Assembly (NCBI GenBank): GCA_045600205.1
Contig: JAZRXM010000016.1
Span: 77,600 to 141,599, forward strand
Origin: Firm-04 sp045600205
GTDB taxonomy: Bacteria; Bacillota; Clostridia; Oscillospirales; Ruminococcaceae
Reading direction: 5' to 3'
Length of the DNA: 64,000 bases
The first letter of the stretch is position 1. The number at the start of each line of letters is the position of its first letter. Position numbers and translations under genes: made by a program. Below the pieces are notes generated by a model. It had not been told where the DNA came from and ran no database searches. It was given only the letters and a program-made list of their open reading frames with translations. Below, in pieces: positions 8,617-17,935 of this stretch.

Positions 8617-9494
8617 AATTCGTAATTACGCCGAATCTTGAGAAACAAAATGCCTTTCGGACGGCGGTTGCGGTATGTCAGCAGCTTCATCGTTATGAGG
8701 ATGCGGAAATCTGCATGGACAGCCGCTTTTCGGATGTTTTTGCGGAGCTTCCGTATGTGCGGTATCAGTCGCAGACGGAACTGCTTGCAGACGCGGATTT
8801 TGCAATTGCAATTGGTGGTGACGGCACGATTTTGCGGTTGGCAGGCAGTCTTTTTGCGCAGCCGCACGCAAAGCTCGTCGGCATCAATACAGGGCGGCTG
8901 GGCTTTCTTGCCGCATTTGAGCGCACGGAGCTTTCGATGCTTGAAAAGCTGTTCACGGGCGATTACATCATCAGTGAGCGCACGGTCTTGCAGACCGAAA
9001 TGCACGGAAAAACGTCGTTTGCGGTCAATGATATTTACGCTTCGCGGTTGGGCGGGCGGATCTGCGATTTTTTGGTATATGTGGATGATGCGCTGATTGG
9101 TACTTTCCGCGCAGACGGTATTATTTTTTCCACGCCCACGGGTTCAACGGCATACGCGCTTTCGGCGGGCGGACCCGTCATGGAGCCGGATTTGTCGCTG
9201 ATTGAGATGAATCTGATTTGTCCGCACTCGCTGTTTGCGCGTCCGATGCTCTTTGCACCGCAGCGTAAAATTCGCGTAGAATATAGCGTTTCAGGCGAGA
9301 GTGATTTGTTGGTACACGTTGACGGCGGTGAGCAGGTACGGCTTGGACGTACAGAATCGTTCACGGTCACTGCGGCAGAGCGTCGTGTGCCGTTTGTGAA
9401 CGTCAAGGGCAGTGCATTTTACGATGCCCTGAACGGCAAGCTGATGCATCCGATCAAGGATGAAGCAGCAACAGGATCAGAAAGGATGATTTGA
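8613..9494 (+). CDS. nadK: NAD kinase
   Basis: 293 aa. The diagnostic GGDGT motif is at residues 68-72, followed by NTGRLGFLA and, in the C-terminal beta domain, SPTGSTAYALSAGGP-type sequence (TPTGSTAYALSAGGPVMEP). The enzyme phosphorylates NAD+ to NADP+. ATG 8613 overlaps the upstream stop by 4 nt. The neighbours argR and recN directly downstream are the standard clostridial/bacillary arrangement. Confidence 0.95.
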   Translation: MKFVITPNLEKQNAFRTAVAVCQQLHRYEDAEICMDSRFSDVFAELPYVRYQSQTELLADADFAIAIGGDGTILRLAGSLFAQPHAKLVGINTGRLGFLAAFERTELSMLEKLFTGDYIISERTVLQTEMHGKTSFAVNDIYASRLGGRICDFLVYVDDALIGTFRADGIIFSTPTGSTAYALSAGGPVMEPDLSLIEMNLICPHSLFARPMLFAPQRKIRVEYSVSGESDLLVHVDGGEQVRLGRTESFTVTAAERRVPFVNVKGSAFYDALNGKLMHPIKDEAATGSERMI

Positions 9495-9932
9495 ATGGGA
9501 AATCTCAGGCATCAGACAATTTTGCGGCTGATACAGGAGCAGCCTGTTTCAACGCAGGAGCAGCTGCGGGATCTGCTTGCAGAGCAAGGATTTGCGGTTA
9601 CGCAGGCAACGATTTCCCGTGATATTACGCAGCTTCAGCTCAGAAAAAAGCGCGGTTCCGGCGGCGTACAGCGATATGTTCGTGAGCATGGGAGCAATGC
9701 ACCATCCAAGCTGCTCGAAGATACGGTCATTAAGGTGGATTATGCCATGAATACGGTGGTTTTGCAGTGCCATTCGGGTACGGCGCAGGCGGCAGCCACG
9801 GTGCTGGATGGTCTGGCACTGGAGGCTGTGGTTGGCAGCATTGCGGGCGATGATACCATTTTCATGCTGACACGCTCGGAGGAGAAGGCAAAAGCGCTGG
9901 CGGCGCAGCTGACCACGCAGATTTTTGGCTGA
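9495..9932 (+). CDS. argR: Arginine repressor / sporulation-linked ArgR (AhrC)
   Basis: 145 aa. The N-terminal winged helix (RHQTILRLIQEQPVSTQEQL, then TQATISRDITQLQL) binds ARG boxes. The C-terminal half (VLQCHSGTAQAAATVLDGL then GSIAGDDTIFML) is the arginine-binding hexamerisation domain, with the GTAxAAA and GDDT motifs intact. It starts right after the nadK stop with AAAGGATGA in front. No ARG operon is in the window, so the targets are elsewhere. Confidence 0.93.
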   Translation: MGNLRHQTILRLIQEQPVSTQEQLRDLLAEQGFAVTQATISRDITQLQLRKKRGSGGVQRYVREHGSNAPSKLLEDTVIKVDYAMNTVVLQCHSGTAQAAATVLDGLALEAVVGSIAGDDTIFMLTRSEEKAKALAAQLTTQIFG

Positions 9933-9959
9933 TTGCCGTAAAATTGGAGAAATTATCCG

Positions 9960-11621
9960 ATGTTAAAAGAATTGTCGATACAAAATCTTGCGGTGATTTC
10001 CTCCGCTGAGATTCCGTTGGAAGCGGGACTCAATGTGTTTACGGGTGAAACAGGCGCAGGTAAGTCGATTTTGATTCATGGTATTCAAGCGGTGCTGGGA
10101 CAGCGTATCTCCAAGGACATTGTGCGTACAGGGTGCAAAAAAGCAGTGATCACTGCAAGATTTGCGCCACTTTCGGAGAGTACCTGCGCGATTCTGACGG
10201 AGCAGGGCTTTGATACACAGGATGATGAATTATTTTTGACGCGTGAGATCTCAGCGGATGGCGGCAGCACGGGCAGGGTCAACGGAAAGTCTGTACCTGT
10301 GGCACTTTTGCGGGAACTGGGCGATACGCTGGTCAACATTCACGGGCAGCACGATAATCAGATTTTGCTGCGTCCTGAGCGGCATTTGGATGTCCTAGAC
10401 CATTTTGGTGATGACTGTACGCTGTTGGAAACCTACCGCGCACAGTTTGCCGCCTTGCAGAAAACTGCGCGGGAACTGGGAAATCTGAAAAAAAGCGAGC
10501 AGGAAAAGCTCGCACGCCTGCGCAAATTGCAGGAGATCATAGACGAAATCGGGACGCTGGACCCTCAGCCGCAGGAGGATACACAGCTGGAGCAGCAATT
10601 TCGTGCTGCAACGACTGCACAGGCGGCGGGAGAGCAGGCGGATGCGCTCTGCGATCTGCTGACGGACGGCGAGCAGAATTTGTCGGACGGGTTGGCGATG
10701 GCATGGGAGCAGCTTTCGGCACTTGCGGAAACGACTCCCGAGGTCAAGCCGCTTGCAGAGCGACTGAAAGCGGTCAACATTGAACTGCGTGACATTGCAG
10801 ATGAGCTGGCTGTCTACGGCGGAAATGCGATGTCGCCTGCGGAGTTTCAGCGGCTTTGCGATCGCCGAAACGCCGTCAATACAATTGCGTTGAAGTATCA
10901 CACGGATGCGGACGGGCTGCGTGCGCTGTTTGCGGAGTCTGCCGCAGAAATTGCACAAATTGAAAGCAGCAGCGAGCGTTTACATGACCTGACCGATGAA
11001 AAGCAACGGCTTCTGCATGAGGTGACTGACCTTGCAAAACAACTGACTGCGCATCGGCAGCAGCTTGCGGAACAGTTTTCCGAGCGGGTCGGCAAAGAGC
11101 TTTCGTATCTCGATATGCCGCGGGTACGTCTTGTGGTGCAGCTGACGCAGGGTAAACTGACTGCAAACGGCATGGATAATGCAGAGTTTCTGATCTCCGC
11201 AAATGCCGGCGAGCCGCCGAAACCGATTGCGCAGATTGCGTCGGGCGGCGAACTTTCGCGTATGATGCTTGCATTGAAAGCGGTCATTGCGCAGCGTGAC
11301 GAAATACCCACGCTGATTTTTGACGAGATTGATACAGGTGTGAGTGGTCGTGCAGCGCAGAAAATCGGCAAAAAATTACGTGAACTGGGCGGGCATCATC
11401 AGGTGCTTTGCGTGACGCATCTGTCGCAGCTGGCAGTTGAGGCGCAGCATCATCTGCTGATTGAAAAGCACAGCACGGAATCTTCCACGCAGACTGCCGT
11501 CACGGTGCTGGATGAACAGGGCAGAATCGGTGAAATTGCGCGGATTATGGGCGGTGAAAATCCGTCCGAACTGATGATGCAGACTGCCGCGGAAGCATTG
11601 CGGTCGGCGCAAAATAATTGA
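9960..11621 (+). CDS. recN: DNA repair protein RecN
   Basis: 553 aa, SMC-like. Walker A GETGAGKS at residues 29-36, a long central helical region (about 160-370) and the C-terminal ABC signature SGGELSRMMLALK followed by Walker B LIFDEIDTGVSG. RecN acts early at double-strand breaks, holding ends for recombination. It is the last gene of the nadK-argR-recN group; the next gene begins 26 nt later. The helical arms are typical in length, with nothing missing. Confidence 0.95.
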   Translation: MLKELSIQNLAVISSAEIPLEAGLNVFTGETGAGKSILIHGIQAVLGQRISKDIVRTGCKKAVITARFAPLSESTCAILTEQGFDTQDDELFLTREISADGGSTGRVNGKSVPVALLRELGDTLVNIHGQHDNQILLRPERHLDVLDHFGDDCTLLETYRAQFAALQKTARELGNLKKSEQEKLARLRKLQEIIDEIGTLDPQPQEDTQLEQQFRAATTAQAAGEQADALCDLLTDGEQNLSDGLAMAWEQLSALAETTPEVKPLAERLKAVNIELRDIADELAVYGGNAMSPAEFQRLCDRRNAVNTIALKYHTDADGLRALFAESAAEIAQIESSSERLHDLTDEKQRLLHEVTDLAKQLTAHRQQLAEQFSERVGKELSYLDMPRVRLVVQLTQGKLTANGMDNAEFLISANAGEPPKPIAQIASGGELSRMMLALKAVIAQRDEIPTLIFDEIDTGVSGRAAQKIGKKLRELGGHHQVLCVTHLSQLAVEAQHHLLIEKHSTESSTQTAVTVLDEQGRIGEIARIMGGENPSELMMQTAAEALRSAQNN

Positions 11622-11647
11622 CACTATCATTGAAAGGATATATGAAT

Positions 11648-12898
11648 ATGTCGGAAATACGTGATATAAATCTTTGGGAGAGCGGCGAGCAGAAAATCAG
11701 GTGGGTCAAGGGCAATATGCCGCTTCTGCGCAGTATCGAGGAGGATTTTGCGAAAACCAAGCCGCTTGCAGGTTTGCGAATCGCACTTTCGGTGCATCTG
11801 GAGGCAAAAACGGCGTATCTGTGCAGAGTACTTGCGGCAGGCGGTGCAGAGATGTACGTTACGGGCTCCAATCCGCTTTCCACGCAGGATGATGTCGCTG
11901 CGGCTTTGGTACACGGCGGCATGAATGTCTACGCATGGCATGGTACGACGCCCGAGGAATATGAGGCGCACACCCGTCGTGTAATCGAGGCACAGCCGCA
12001 TTTCATCATTGATGACGGCGGCGACCTTGTTTCGCTGATTCACAATGAATATCCGCAGTATCTGGAAAATGTCATCGGCGGCTGTGAGGAAACAACAACG
12101 GGTATCCTGCGGCTGAAAGCAATGGCTGCTGAGGGCAAGCTGAAATTCCCGATGATGCTGGTCAATGATGCGGATTGCAAGCATCTGTTTGATAATCGCT
12201 ACGGTACGGGTCAGTCCGTCTGGGATGGTATCAACCGCACAACGAATCTGATCGTTGCGGGCAAAAATGTGGTCATCGCGGGCTATGGCTGGTGCGGTAA
12301 AGGTGCGGCAATGCGTGCAAAAGGGCTTGGAGCAAACGTCATTGTCACGGAGGTTGACCCCGTTAAGGCAATCGAGGCGGTCATGGATGGTTTCCATGTG
12401 ATGAAAATGGAGCAGGCAGCGGAAATCGGTGATTTCTTCGTGACGGTCACGGGCTGCAACCATGTCATCACGGAGCAGAGCTTCCTGAAAATGCACGAAG
12501 GCGCAATCCTTTGCAATGCAGGTCATTTTGATGTGGAAGTGGACATGGCAGGACTCCGTAAACTGGCGGTCAATAGTTTCCCGGCACGCAACAACATTAT
12601 CGGCTACACCCTGCCAAACGGCAAAACGGTTTACGTCATTGCGGAGGGCAGACTGGTCAATCTGGCAGCAGGTGACGGTCATCCCGCAGAAATCATGGAT
12701 ATGAGTTTTGCGATTCAGGCACTCAGTGCGCAATGGCTGATCGAACACCGCACGGAAGTCAAGCAGGTGCTGAATAATGTACCGCGCACGGTGGATGAGG
12801 CAGTCGCGTGGCGCAAGCTGCGCAGCATGAATATCGAGATAGATACGCTGACGGATGAGCAGCGCGTGTATCTCTACGGAAACAGCGAGGAGGCGTAA
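11648..12898 (+). CDS. ahcY: Adenosylhomocysteinase
   Basis: 416 aa. The C-terminal Rossmann domain carries the NAD-binding VIAGYGWCGKGAA. Substrate-site residues lie in HLEAKTAYL and in FDNRYGTGQSVWDGI. The enzyme splits S-adenosylhomocysteine to adenosine and homocysteine. The start is uncertain between ATG 11642 and ATG 11648; the GAAAGG at 11632-11637 is 4 or 10 nt away. It is only 2 nt from pnp, so adenosine salvage and purine phosphorolysis are probably linked in one transcript. Confidence 0.93.
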   Translation: MSEIRDINLWESGEQKIRWVKGNMPLLRSIEEDFAKTKPLAGLRIALSVHLEAKTAYLCRVLAAGGAEMYVTGSNPLSTQDDVAAALVHGGMNVYAWHGTTPEEYEAHTRRVIEAQPHFIIDDGGDLVSLIHNEYPQYLENVIGGCEETTTGILRLKAMAAEGKLKFPMMLVNDADCKHLFDNRYGTGQSVWDGINRTTNLIVAGKNVVIAGYGWCGKGAAMRAKGLGANVIVTEVDPVKAIEAVMDGFHVMKMEQAAEIGDFFVTVTGCNHVITEQSFLKMHEGAILCNAGHFDVEVDMAGLRKLAVNSFPARNNIIGYTLPNGKTVYVIAEGRLVNLAAGDGHPAEIMDMSFAIQALSAQWLIEHRTEVKQVLNNVPRTVDEAVAWRKLRSMNIEIDTLTDEQRVYLYGNSEEA

Positions 12899-12900
12899 AT

Positions 12901-13722
12901 ATGACTACTGCTGAGAAATTGCAGGCAGCATACGAGTTTGCGAAAACAAAAATCAGTTTTCAACCTGAGATCGCATTGGTACTCGGTTCGGGACTGGGTG
13001 CGTTTGCCGAGAAAATTGATGTGGTAGAAACGCTTGATTATGCGTCGATTCCGCAATTCCCTGTATCAACAGTTGCGGGACATGCAGGACGCTTTGTGTT
13101 TGGCTATTGCGACGGTGTGCCGATCGCGGTCATGCAGGGCAGAGTGCATATGTACGAGGGTTATGCGCCTGAGGACGCAGTGATGCCGATTCGGCTGCTG
13201 CATCTGCTGGGAGCAAAGATTCTGTTTCTGACCAACGCGGCAGGCGGCATTCGCCATGGTATGAAAGCAGGCGAATTTATGATGATAACCGACCAGATTT
13301 CGAGTTTTGTGCCCTCGCCGCTGCGTGGTGCAAATATTGACAGTCTGGGCGTGCGTTTTCCCGATATGAGTGCAATCTACAGCAAGCGTTTGCAGGAAAT
13401 TATACGTAAAATCGCAGTCAATGCAAACATTCCGCTGCATGAGGGCGTCTATGTCCAAACGGCTGGCCCTGCGTATGAATCGCCTGCGGAAATCCGTATG
13501 TATCGAATGCTTGGCGCAGATGCAGTCGGCATGAGTACAGCGATCGAGGCAATTGCTGCACGGCATTGCGGTATGGAAATCTGTGGTATTTCGTGCATTT
13601 CGAATCTGGCAGCGGGCATTTCCCCGACGCCGCTGTGTCATGAGGAAGTGAAAGCGGCGGGCGATGCGGCAGCTCCGATGTTTGAACAGCTGGTGCGGGA
13701 AAGCATCCGTGCAATGGCGTAA
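12901..13722 (+). CDS. Purine nucleoside phosphorylase I
   Basis: 273 aa. PNP/UDP family signature: IALVLGSGLGAFAEKI at about residues 21-36, phosphate-site GHAGRFVFG, MQGRVHMYEGY, and the purine-site TNAAGGI and GMSTAIEA segments of the trimeric PNP type. The enzyme cleaves inosine or guanosine with phosphate. The ATG has GAGGAGG 8 nt upstream inside the end of ahcY. A bidirectional terminator follows. Confidence 0.93.
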   Translation: MTTAEKLQAAYEFAKTKISFQPEIALVLGSGLGAFAEKIDVVETLDYASIPQFPVSTVAGHAGRFVFGYCDGVPIAVMQGRVHMYEGYAPEDAVMPIRLLHLLGAKILFLTNAAGGIRHGMKAGEFMMITDQISSFVPSPLRGANIDSLGVRFPDMSAIYSKRLQEIIRKIAVNANIPLHEGVYVQTAGPAYESPAEIRMYRMLGADAVGMSTAIEAIAARHCGMEICGISCISNLAAGISPTPLCHEEVKAAGDAAAPMFEQLVRESIRAMA

Positions 13723-13763
13723 CGATGTCATGAATCATGGGCATTGCAGATACGACTTGATTT

Positions 13764-13803
13764 AAAAGCGAGCGGCTACGGTTGACACCGTAGCCGCTTT
13801 TGT
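13764..13803. terminator. Bidirectional intrinsic terminator between pnp and feoAB
   Basis: A perfect 12-bp stem (13771-13782 with 13787-13798) around a TGAC loop. T-rich sequence lies to the right and A-rich sequence to the left, so it can end the + strand pnp transcript and the convergent feoAB transcript. Confidence 0.9.
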
Positions 13804-13811
13804 TGTATGAA

Positions 13812-16160
13812 TTACGCGAAAATCGCAAGCATAAGCAGGTGCATGATCAATGCGCAAATCCAGGCAATTACGCATTGCAGCACAACAATTCCGATCGCCC
13901 AGCGTGCGCCGAGTTCCCGCTTGATTGCCGCAATTGCCGCCACACAGGGCGTATACAGCAGGCAGAACACCAGCAGCGATGCAGCCGCAGCAGGCGTCAG
14001 GATCGTGGCAACGGAGCTGTCACGGAACAGCACAGTCAACGTAGATACGACACTTTCCTTGGCGATAAAGCCTGAGATCAATGCGGTGATGCACTCCCAT
14101 GTGCCAAAGCCGAGCGGCTTGAAAATCGGTGCAAGCAGTCCGGCAATTTGTGCAAGGATGCTGTCACTTGAATTTTCCACCACACCCAAATGAAAGTTGA
14201 ACGTCTGCAAGAACCACACAATGATTGACGCAATGAAAATCACCGTAAATGCGCGCTGTAGGAAGTCCTTTGCCTTATCCCAGAGCAGGTGCAGGACGTT
14301 TTTTGCTCCGGGCAGGCGATAATTCGGCAGTTCCATGACAAACGGTACTGCTTCTCCGCGAAATACGGTGCTTTTCGTAAGCAATGCCATGAGAATACCG
14401 ATTACAATGCCCAGCAGATAAAGCCCAATCATGATCAGCCCACTGTATTGGGGAAAGAACATCTGCGTGAAAAAACCGTAAATAGGTAATTTTGCGGTGC
14501 ATGACATAAACGGCGTCAGCATGATGGTCATTTTGCGGTCGCGCTCAGAGGGGAGGGTGCGGCTTGCCATGACGCCCGGTACCGTGCAGCCGAATCCGAT
14601 CAGCATTGGCACGATACTGCGACCGGAAAGTCCGATTTTACGCAGTAATTTGTCCGTGACAAACGCCACACGCGCCATATAGCCGCTGTCCTCTAAAAGC
14701 GAGAGGAAGAAAAACAGTACGACAATGATCGGCACAAAGCTCAGAACGCTGCCTACGCCGCCAAAAATGCCGTTGATGATCAGTGCGTGCAGCACATCAT
14801 TGACGCCGCCTTCGATCAAAACGGAATCGACAAAATCCGTGAGTGTTTGGATGCCTTGTTCCAGCAAACCTTGCAGCCACGCACCGATGACATTGAACGT
14901 CAGGAAGAAAACTGCCGCCATAATCAGGATAAATGACGGAATTGCGGTGTATTTGCCGGTCAGGACACGGTCGATACGGCGGCTTCGGATGTGTTCTTTG
15001 CTTTCTTTGGGTTTGACCACGGCATCGCGGCAAAGCCTGCCGATGAAGGCAAATCGCATATCTGCAATGGCGGCAGCGCGGTCAAGACCGCTTTCCTGTT
15101 CCATTTGCAGAATGATGTGGTCGATCATCTCAGTTTCGTTCCGGTCGAGGTGCAGGGATTCCTGAATCAGCGCATCGCCCTCGATGAGTTTGCTTGCGGC
15201 AAATCGCAGTGGGATGTCCGCAGCTTCGGCGTGGTCTTCGATCAGGTGCATGATGCTGTGCAGTGCGCGGTGTACTGCACCGCCCTTGGAATTTTTATCG
15301 CAGAAGTCGGTGCGTCCTGGTTTTTCCTGATACTGTGCAACGTGCAGCGCGTGCGCGACAAGTTCGTCAACGCCCTCGTTTTTAGCCGCTGAGATGGGCA
15401 CTACGGGTATGCCGAGGCGTTCTTCCATTTCGTTGATGAGAATGGTGCCGCCATTGCCGCGTACCTCATCCATCATGTTGAGTGCGAGTACCATTGGGAC
15501 GTCCAATTCGATGAGCTGCATGGTCAGATAGAGGTTGCGCTCGATATTGGTTGCATCTGCGATGTTTATGATACCCGTCGGCTTTTCTTCAAGCAAAAAG
15601 CGGCGGGATACGATCTCCTCACTGGTGTAGGGCGACAGGGAGTAAATACCCGGCAAATCGGTGACACTGGTATTTGATGTACCGCGGATGCTGCCGCTTT
15701 TCTGATCAACGGTGACGCCCGGGAAATTGCCAACGTGCTGATTGGAGCCTGTCAGTTGGTTGAACAGCGTGGTTTTGCCGCAGTTCTGGTTGCCTGCGAG
15801 TGCAAAAGTCAGCGTGGTACCTTTCGGGAGCGGGTTTTCGTCTTCGGTGACATGATAAATGCCGCCCTCACCGAGTCCGGGGTGATGTTTTCTTTTATGG
15901 GGCTGCGGGGCAGGGGGTATGGCATCTGCGGGCGTTTCGATCGGCTCAACCTCAATTTGTGCGGCATCCGCAAGGCGAAGGGTCAGTTCGTAGCCGTGAA
16001 TGCGCAGTTCCATGGGGTCGCCCATGGGAGCAAATTTCATCAGTGTGACTTCTGCGCCGGGGATGACGCCCATATCGAGAAAATGCTGACGCAGCGCGCC
16101 TTCTCCGCCGACTGCCGTGACTTTTGCGGACTGTCCGATCGGGAGTTCTTTCAGTGTCAT
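13812..16160 (-). CDS. feoB: Ferrous iron transporter, FeoA-FeoB fusion
   Basis: 782 aa. Residues 1-75 form a FeoA SH3-like domain (LRQHFLDMGVIPGAEVTL). A linker of about 40 residues leads to the FeoB G domain with G1 GNQNCGKTT (123-131), switch region VGNFPGVTVDQKSG, DLPGIYSL, and the NMMD guanine-specificity motif. The C-terminal half is the polytopic transporter with the paired gate segments SFVPIIVVLFFFLSLLEDSGY and GFGCTVPGVMASR. It imports Fe2+. The fusion of FeoA to FeoB is known in Clostridia. The promoter upstream carries an inverted repeat that looks like an iron-regulator site. Confidence 0.95.
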   Translation of the reverse strand: MTLKELPIGQSAKVTAVGGEGALRQHFLDMGVIPGAEVTLMKFAPMGDPMELRIHGYELTLRLADAAQIEVEPIETPADAIPPAPQPHKRKHHPGLGEGGIYHVTEDENPLPKGTTLTFALAGNQNCGKTTLFNQLTGSNQHVGNFPGVTVDQKSGSIRGTSNTSVTDLPGIYSLSPYTSEEIVSRRFLLEEKPTGIINIADATNIERNLYLTMQLIELDVPMVLALNMMDEVRGNGGTILINEMEERLGIPVVPISAAKNEGVDELVAHALHVAQYQEKPGRTDFCDKNSKGGAVHRALHSIMHLIEDHAEAADIPLRFAASKLIEGDALIQESLHLDRNETEMIDHIILQMEQESGLDRAAAIADMRFAFIGRLCRDAVVKPKESKEHIRSRRIDRVLTGKYTAIPSFILIMAAVFFLTFNVIGAWLQGLLEQGIQTLTDFVDSVLIEGGVNDVLHALIINGIFGGVGSVLSFVPIIVVLFFFLSLLEDSGYMARVAFVTDKLLRKIGLSGRSIVPMLIGFGCTVPGVMASRTLPSERDRKMTIMLTPFMSCTAKLPIYGFFTQMFFPQYSGLIMIGLYLLGIVIGILMALLTKSTVFRGEAVPFVMELPNYRLPGAKNVLHLLWDKAKDFLQRAFTVIFIASIIVWFLQTFNFHLGVVENSSDSILAQIAGLLAPIFKPLGFGTWECITALISGFIAKESVVSTLTVLFRDSSVATILTPAAAASLLVFCLLYTPCVAAIAAIKRELGARWAIGIVVLQCVIAWICALIMHLLMLAIFA

Positions 16161-16211
16161 TATGTACTCCTTTCTTCGGTTTGCATAGGCTAACTCGGAA
16201 ATTGAAAATAT

Positions 16212-16268
16212 AAGTTAGCCATAACTAACTTTCAAAATAATTATACACCCGATTGCAGTGTTTGTCAA
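16212..16268 (-). promoter_or_regulatory. feoAB promoter with inverted repeat operator
   Basis: On the - strand TTGACA (16263-16268) and TATAAT (16240-16245) are 17 bp apart, a perfect consensus promoter. Just downstream of the -10 lies a perfect inverted repeat with 7-bp arms, AAGTTAG (16212-16218) and CTAACTT (16225-16231), around 6 bp. TTAG/CTAA arms resemble DtxR/IdeR-type iron boxes, although the spacer here is longer. The placement over the transcription start suits repression by iron. Confidence 0.75.
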
Positions 16269-16331
16269 GGGGTAAAAGATAAAATTAAAGCAGCGGATGA
16301 CAAAAAAACAGCGGAAAAAGTGGATTGCCCA

Positions 16332-16360
16332 TTGCTTTTTTTATCAAGATATGGTATAAT
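16332..16360 (+). promoter_or_regulatory. Promoter of the ATP synthase operon
   Basis: TTGCTT at 16332-16337 and TATAAT at 16355-16360 with a 17-bp spacer, 33 bp before the atpI-like gene and divergent from feoAB. Confidence 0.75.
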
Positions 16361-16392
16361 GGAACTTAATCATGGATAAAGGCGGAGAAAGC

Positions 16393-16785
16393 ATGGATAA
16401 GGCAGCACTTTGTGCAGAACTGAAAATGCTGGGCATACGCAGCGCATGGTTGGACCTTGCCGCGTGGTGTATCAGCAATCTGGTTTGCGGACTCAATCTG
16501 CGCTATGCACTGGGATTGCTGCTTGGAACTGCTGTTTTGTTTGTCAATCTGCTGATTCTGCATCGCAGTATCACTTTAATGGCATACGATGCAAAGCGGA
16601 CGGGCAAGGCAAGTACGGCACGGCATACACGCTATTATCTGTTGCGGCTTGCGGTATTCGCGGCTGCATTTTCGGCGGCACTGCTGCTGCCCGCATGGAT
16701 TGCTCCCATCGGGGTGGCGATTCCGCCGCTTTACCCGCGTCTGATTTATACGACGCAAGCAGTTTTCAATCGGCAAAAGCCCTGA
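16393..16785 (+). CDS. AtpI-like small membrane protein
   Basis: 130 aa with four hydrophobic stretches (about residues 18-33, 40-58, 80-97 and 100-118), the layout of AtpI/ATP synthase protein I. There is little sequence conservation in this family, so the call rests on topology and on its place as first gene of the atp operon, 33 nt before atpB. AtpI proteins help c-ring assembly. ATG 16393 is preferred over 16372 because GGCGGAG lies 6 nt before it. Confidence 0.65.
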   Translation: MDKAALCAELKMLGIRSAWLDLAAWCISNLVCGLNLRYALGLLLGTAVLFVNLLILHRSITLMAYDAKRTGKASTARHTRYYLLRLAVFAAAFSAALLLPAWIAPIGVAIPPLYPRLIYTTQAVFNRQKP

Positions 16786-16818
16786 TTTCGAACCAAAAAG
16801 AGGTGAAACAATAATCCT

Positions 16819-17577
16819 ATGGCATTACCCGAATTTCTGAAGGGTTCCTCAGAACTGAGTGTATCGGGTCCGAAAGTCATTGCAACATTCAACATTTTCG
16901 GTTTGAAGATCAATTTCACCGAAACCGTGATCCTTGAATGGATCGTCATGGCAATCATTCTTGGAATTGCGTGGTTCCTGACGCGGAATATGAAGGTCAA
17001 CAACATATCCAAGCGTCAGGTGCTTGCTGAGTGGGCAGTGGAAGCCATTACGAATATGGTGTGCAGCACCATGGGCGAAAAATGGCGGCACTATGCTCCG
17101 TATATCGGAACACAGTTTTCGTTTTTGATTTTCGGCAGTCTGCTGAGTCTGACGGGTCTGCGCTCGGTCACATCGGACTTTTCGGCGATGATTGCATTTG
17201 CAATCGTGTCGTTTATCCTGATTACGGCAACCAAAATCCGTTCAGGCGGTGTCGGCGGCTACTTGAAAGGTATGCTCGACCCTGTGCCTGTTATGCTGCC
17301 GATGAACATCGTCAGTGAACTGGCAACCCCGATCTCGCTGGCATTCCGTCATTTCGGAAATATCGCAGGCGGCGGTGTTATCATGGCACTGGTCTACTGC
17401 GGTCTGACCGGCGCAAGCCACGCGATCGGCTTAGATATCCCGATTCTGACAGTCGGTATCCCCGCAGTGCTATCCCTTTACTTCGATTTGTTCTCCGATT
17501 TTATTCAGGCGTTTATCTTCTGTATGCTGACGATGGTATTCATCAGCAACGCCGCCGATGACGGAGAAACAGCATAA
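16819..17577 (+). CDS. atpB: F1Fo ATP synthase subunit a
   Basis: 252 aa, polytopic membrane protein. The conserved helix ELATPISLAFRHFGNIAGG holds the essential Arg that faces the c-ring carboxylate. The final helices include FSDFIQAFIFCMLTMVFIS. It forms the half-channels for the coupling ion. A GAGGTG site lies about 12 nt before the ATG, slightly far. It is followed by atpE after 59 nt. Confidence 0.95.
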   Translation: MALPEFLKGSSELSVSGPKVIATFNIFGLKINFTETVILEWIVMAIILGIAWFLTRNMKVNNISKRQVLAEWAVEAITNMVCSTMGEKWRHYAPYIGTQFSFLIFGSLLSLTGLRSVTSDFSAMIAFAIVSFILITATKIRSGGVGGYLKGMLDPVPVMLPMNIVSELATPISLAFRHFGNIAGGGVIMALVYCGLTGASHAIGLDIPILTVGIPAVLSLYFDLFSDFIQAFIFCMLTMVFISNAADDGETA

Positions 17578-17636
17578 TCCCATGATCCCCAAACATAAAA
17601 ATTCGAATTTTGATTGATTTCAGGAGGTTTCCAAAA

Positions 17637-17888
17637 ATGGATTTGAATGAAGCTATTGTTTATGCAGGCTCTGCAATTGGTGCAGGTATTGCTATGATTT
17701 CCGGTTTTGGTCCGGGTATTGGTGAAGGTTATGCCGTCGGTAAGGCTTGTGAGGCAATCGCAAGACAGCCTGAGGCTTCGGGTGCAGTCACCAGAACGAT
17801 GTTCGTCGGTTGTGCAGTTGCAGAAACCACCGGTATCTACGGCTTTGTTGTTGCACTGCTGCTGATGATCCTGAAGCCGTTTACCTGA
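17637..17888 (+). CDS. atpE: F1Fo ATP synthase subunit c, two-carboxylate type
   Basis: 83 aa, two-helix hairpin. The outer helix holds the ion-binding Glu63 in VAETTGIYGF, with Val61, Thr64, Thr65 and Tyr68, which is the pattern of sodium-binding rings. The inner helix has PGIGEG, placing Glu30 where the Ilyobacter sodium ring has Gln32. Rings with both Glu residues are known from Fusobacterium nucleatum and bind Na+ with two carboxylates. The ion used here is inferred to be Na+ (with H+ possible). GGAGG lies 9 nt before ATG 17637; an earlier in-frame start at 17610 lies before this site. Confidence 0.96.
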   Translation: MDLNEAIVYAGSAIGAGIAMISGFGPGIGEGYAVGKACEAIARQPEASGAVTRTMFVGCAVAETTGIYGFVVALLLMILKPFT

Positions 17889-17935
17889 TTTTCACAGGCG
17901 GTAAAAATCAAACTGAAAGAAAGGCAATATAAGCT

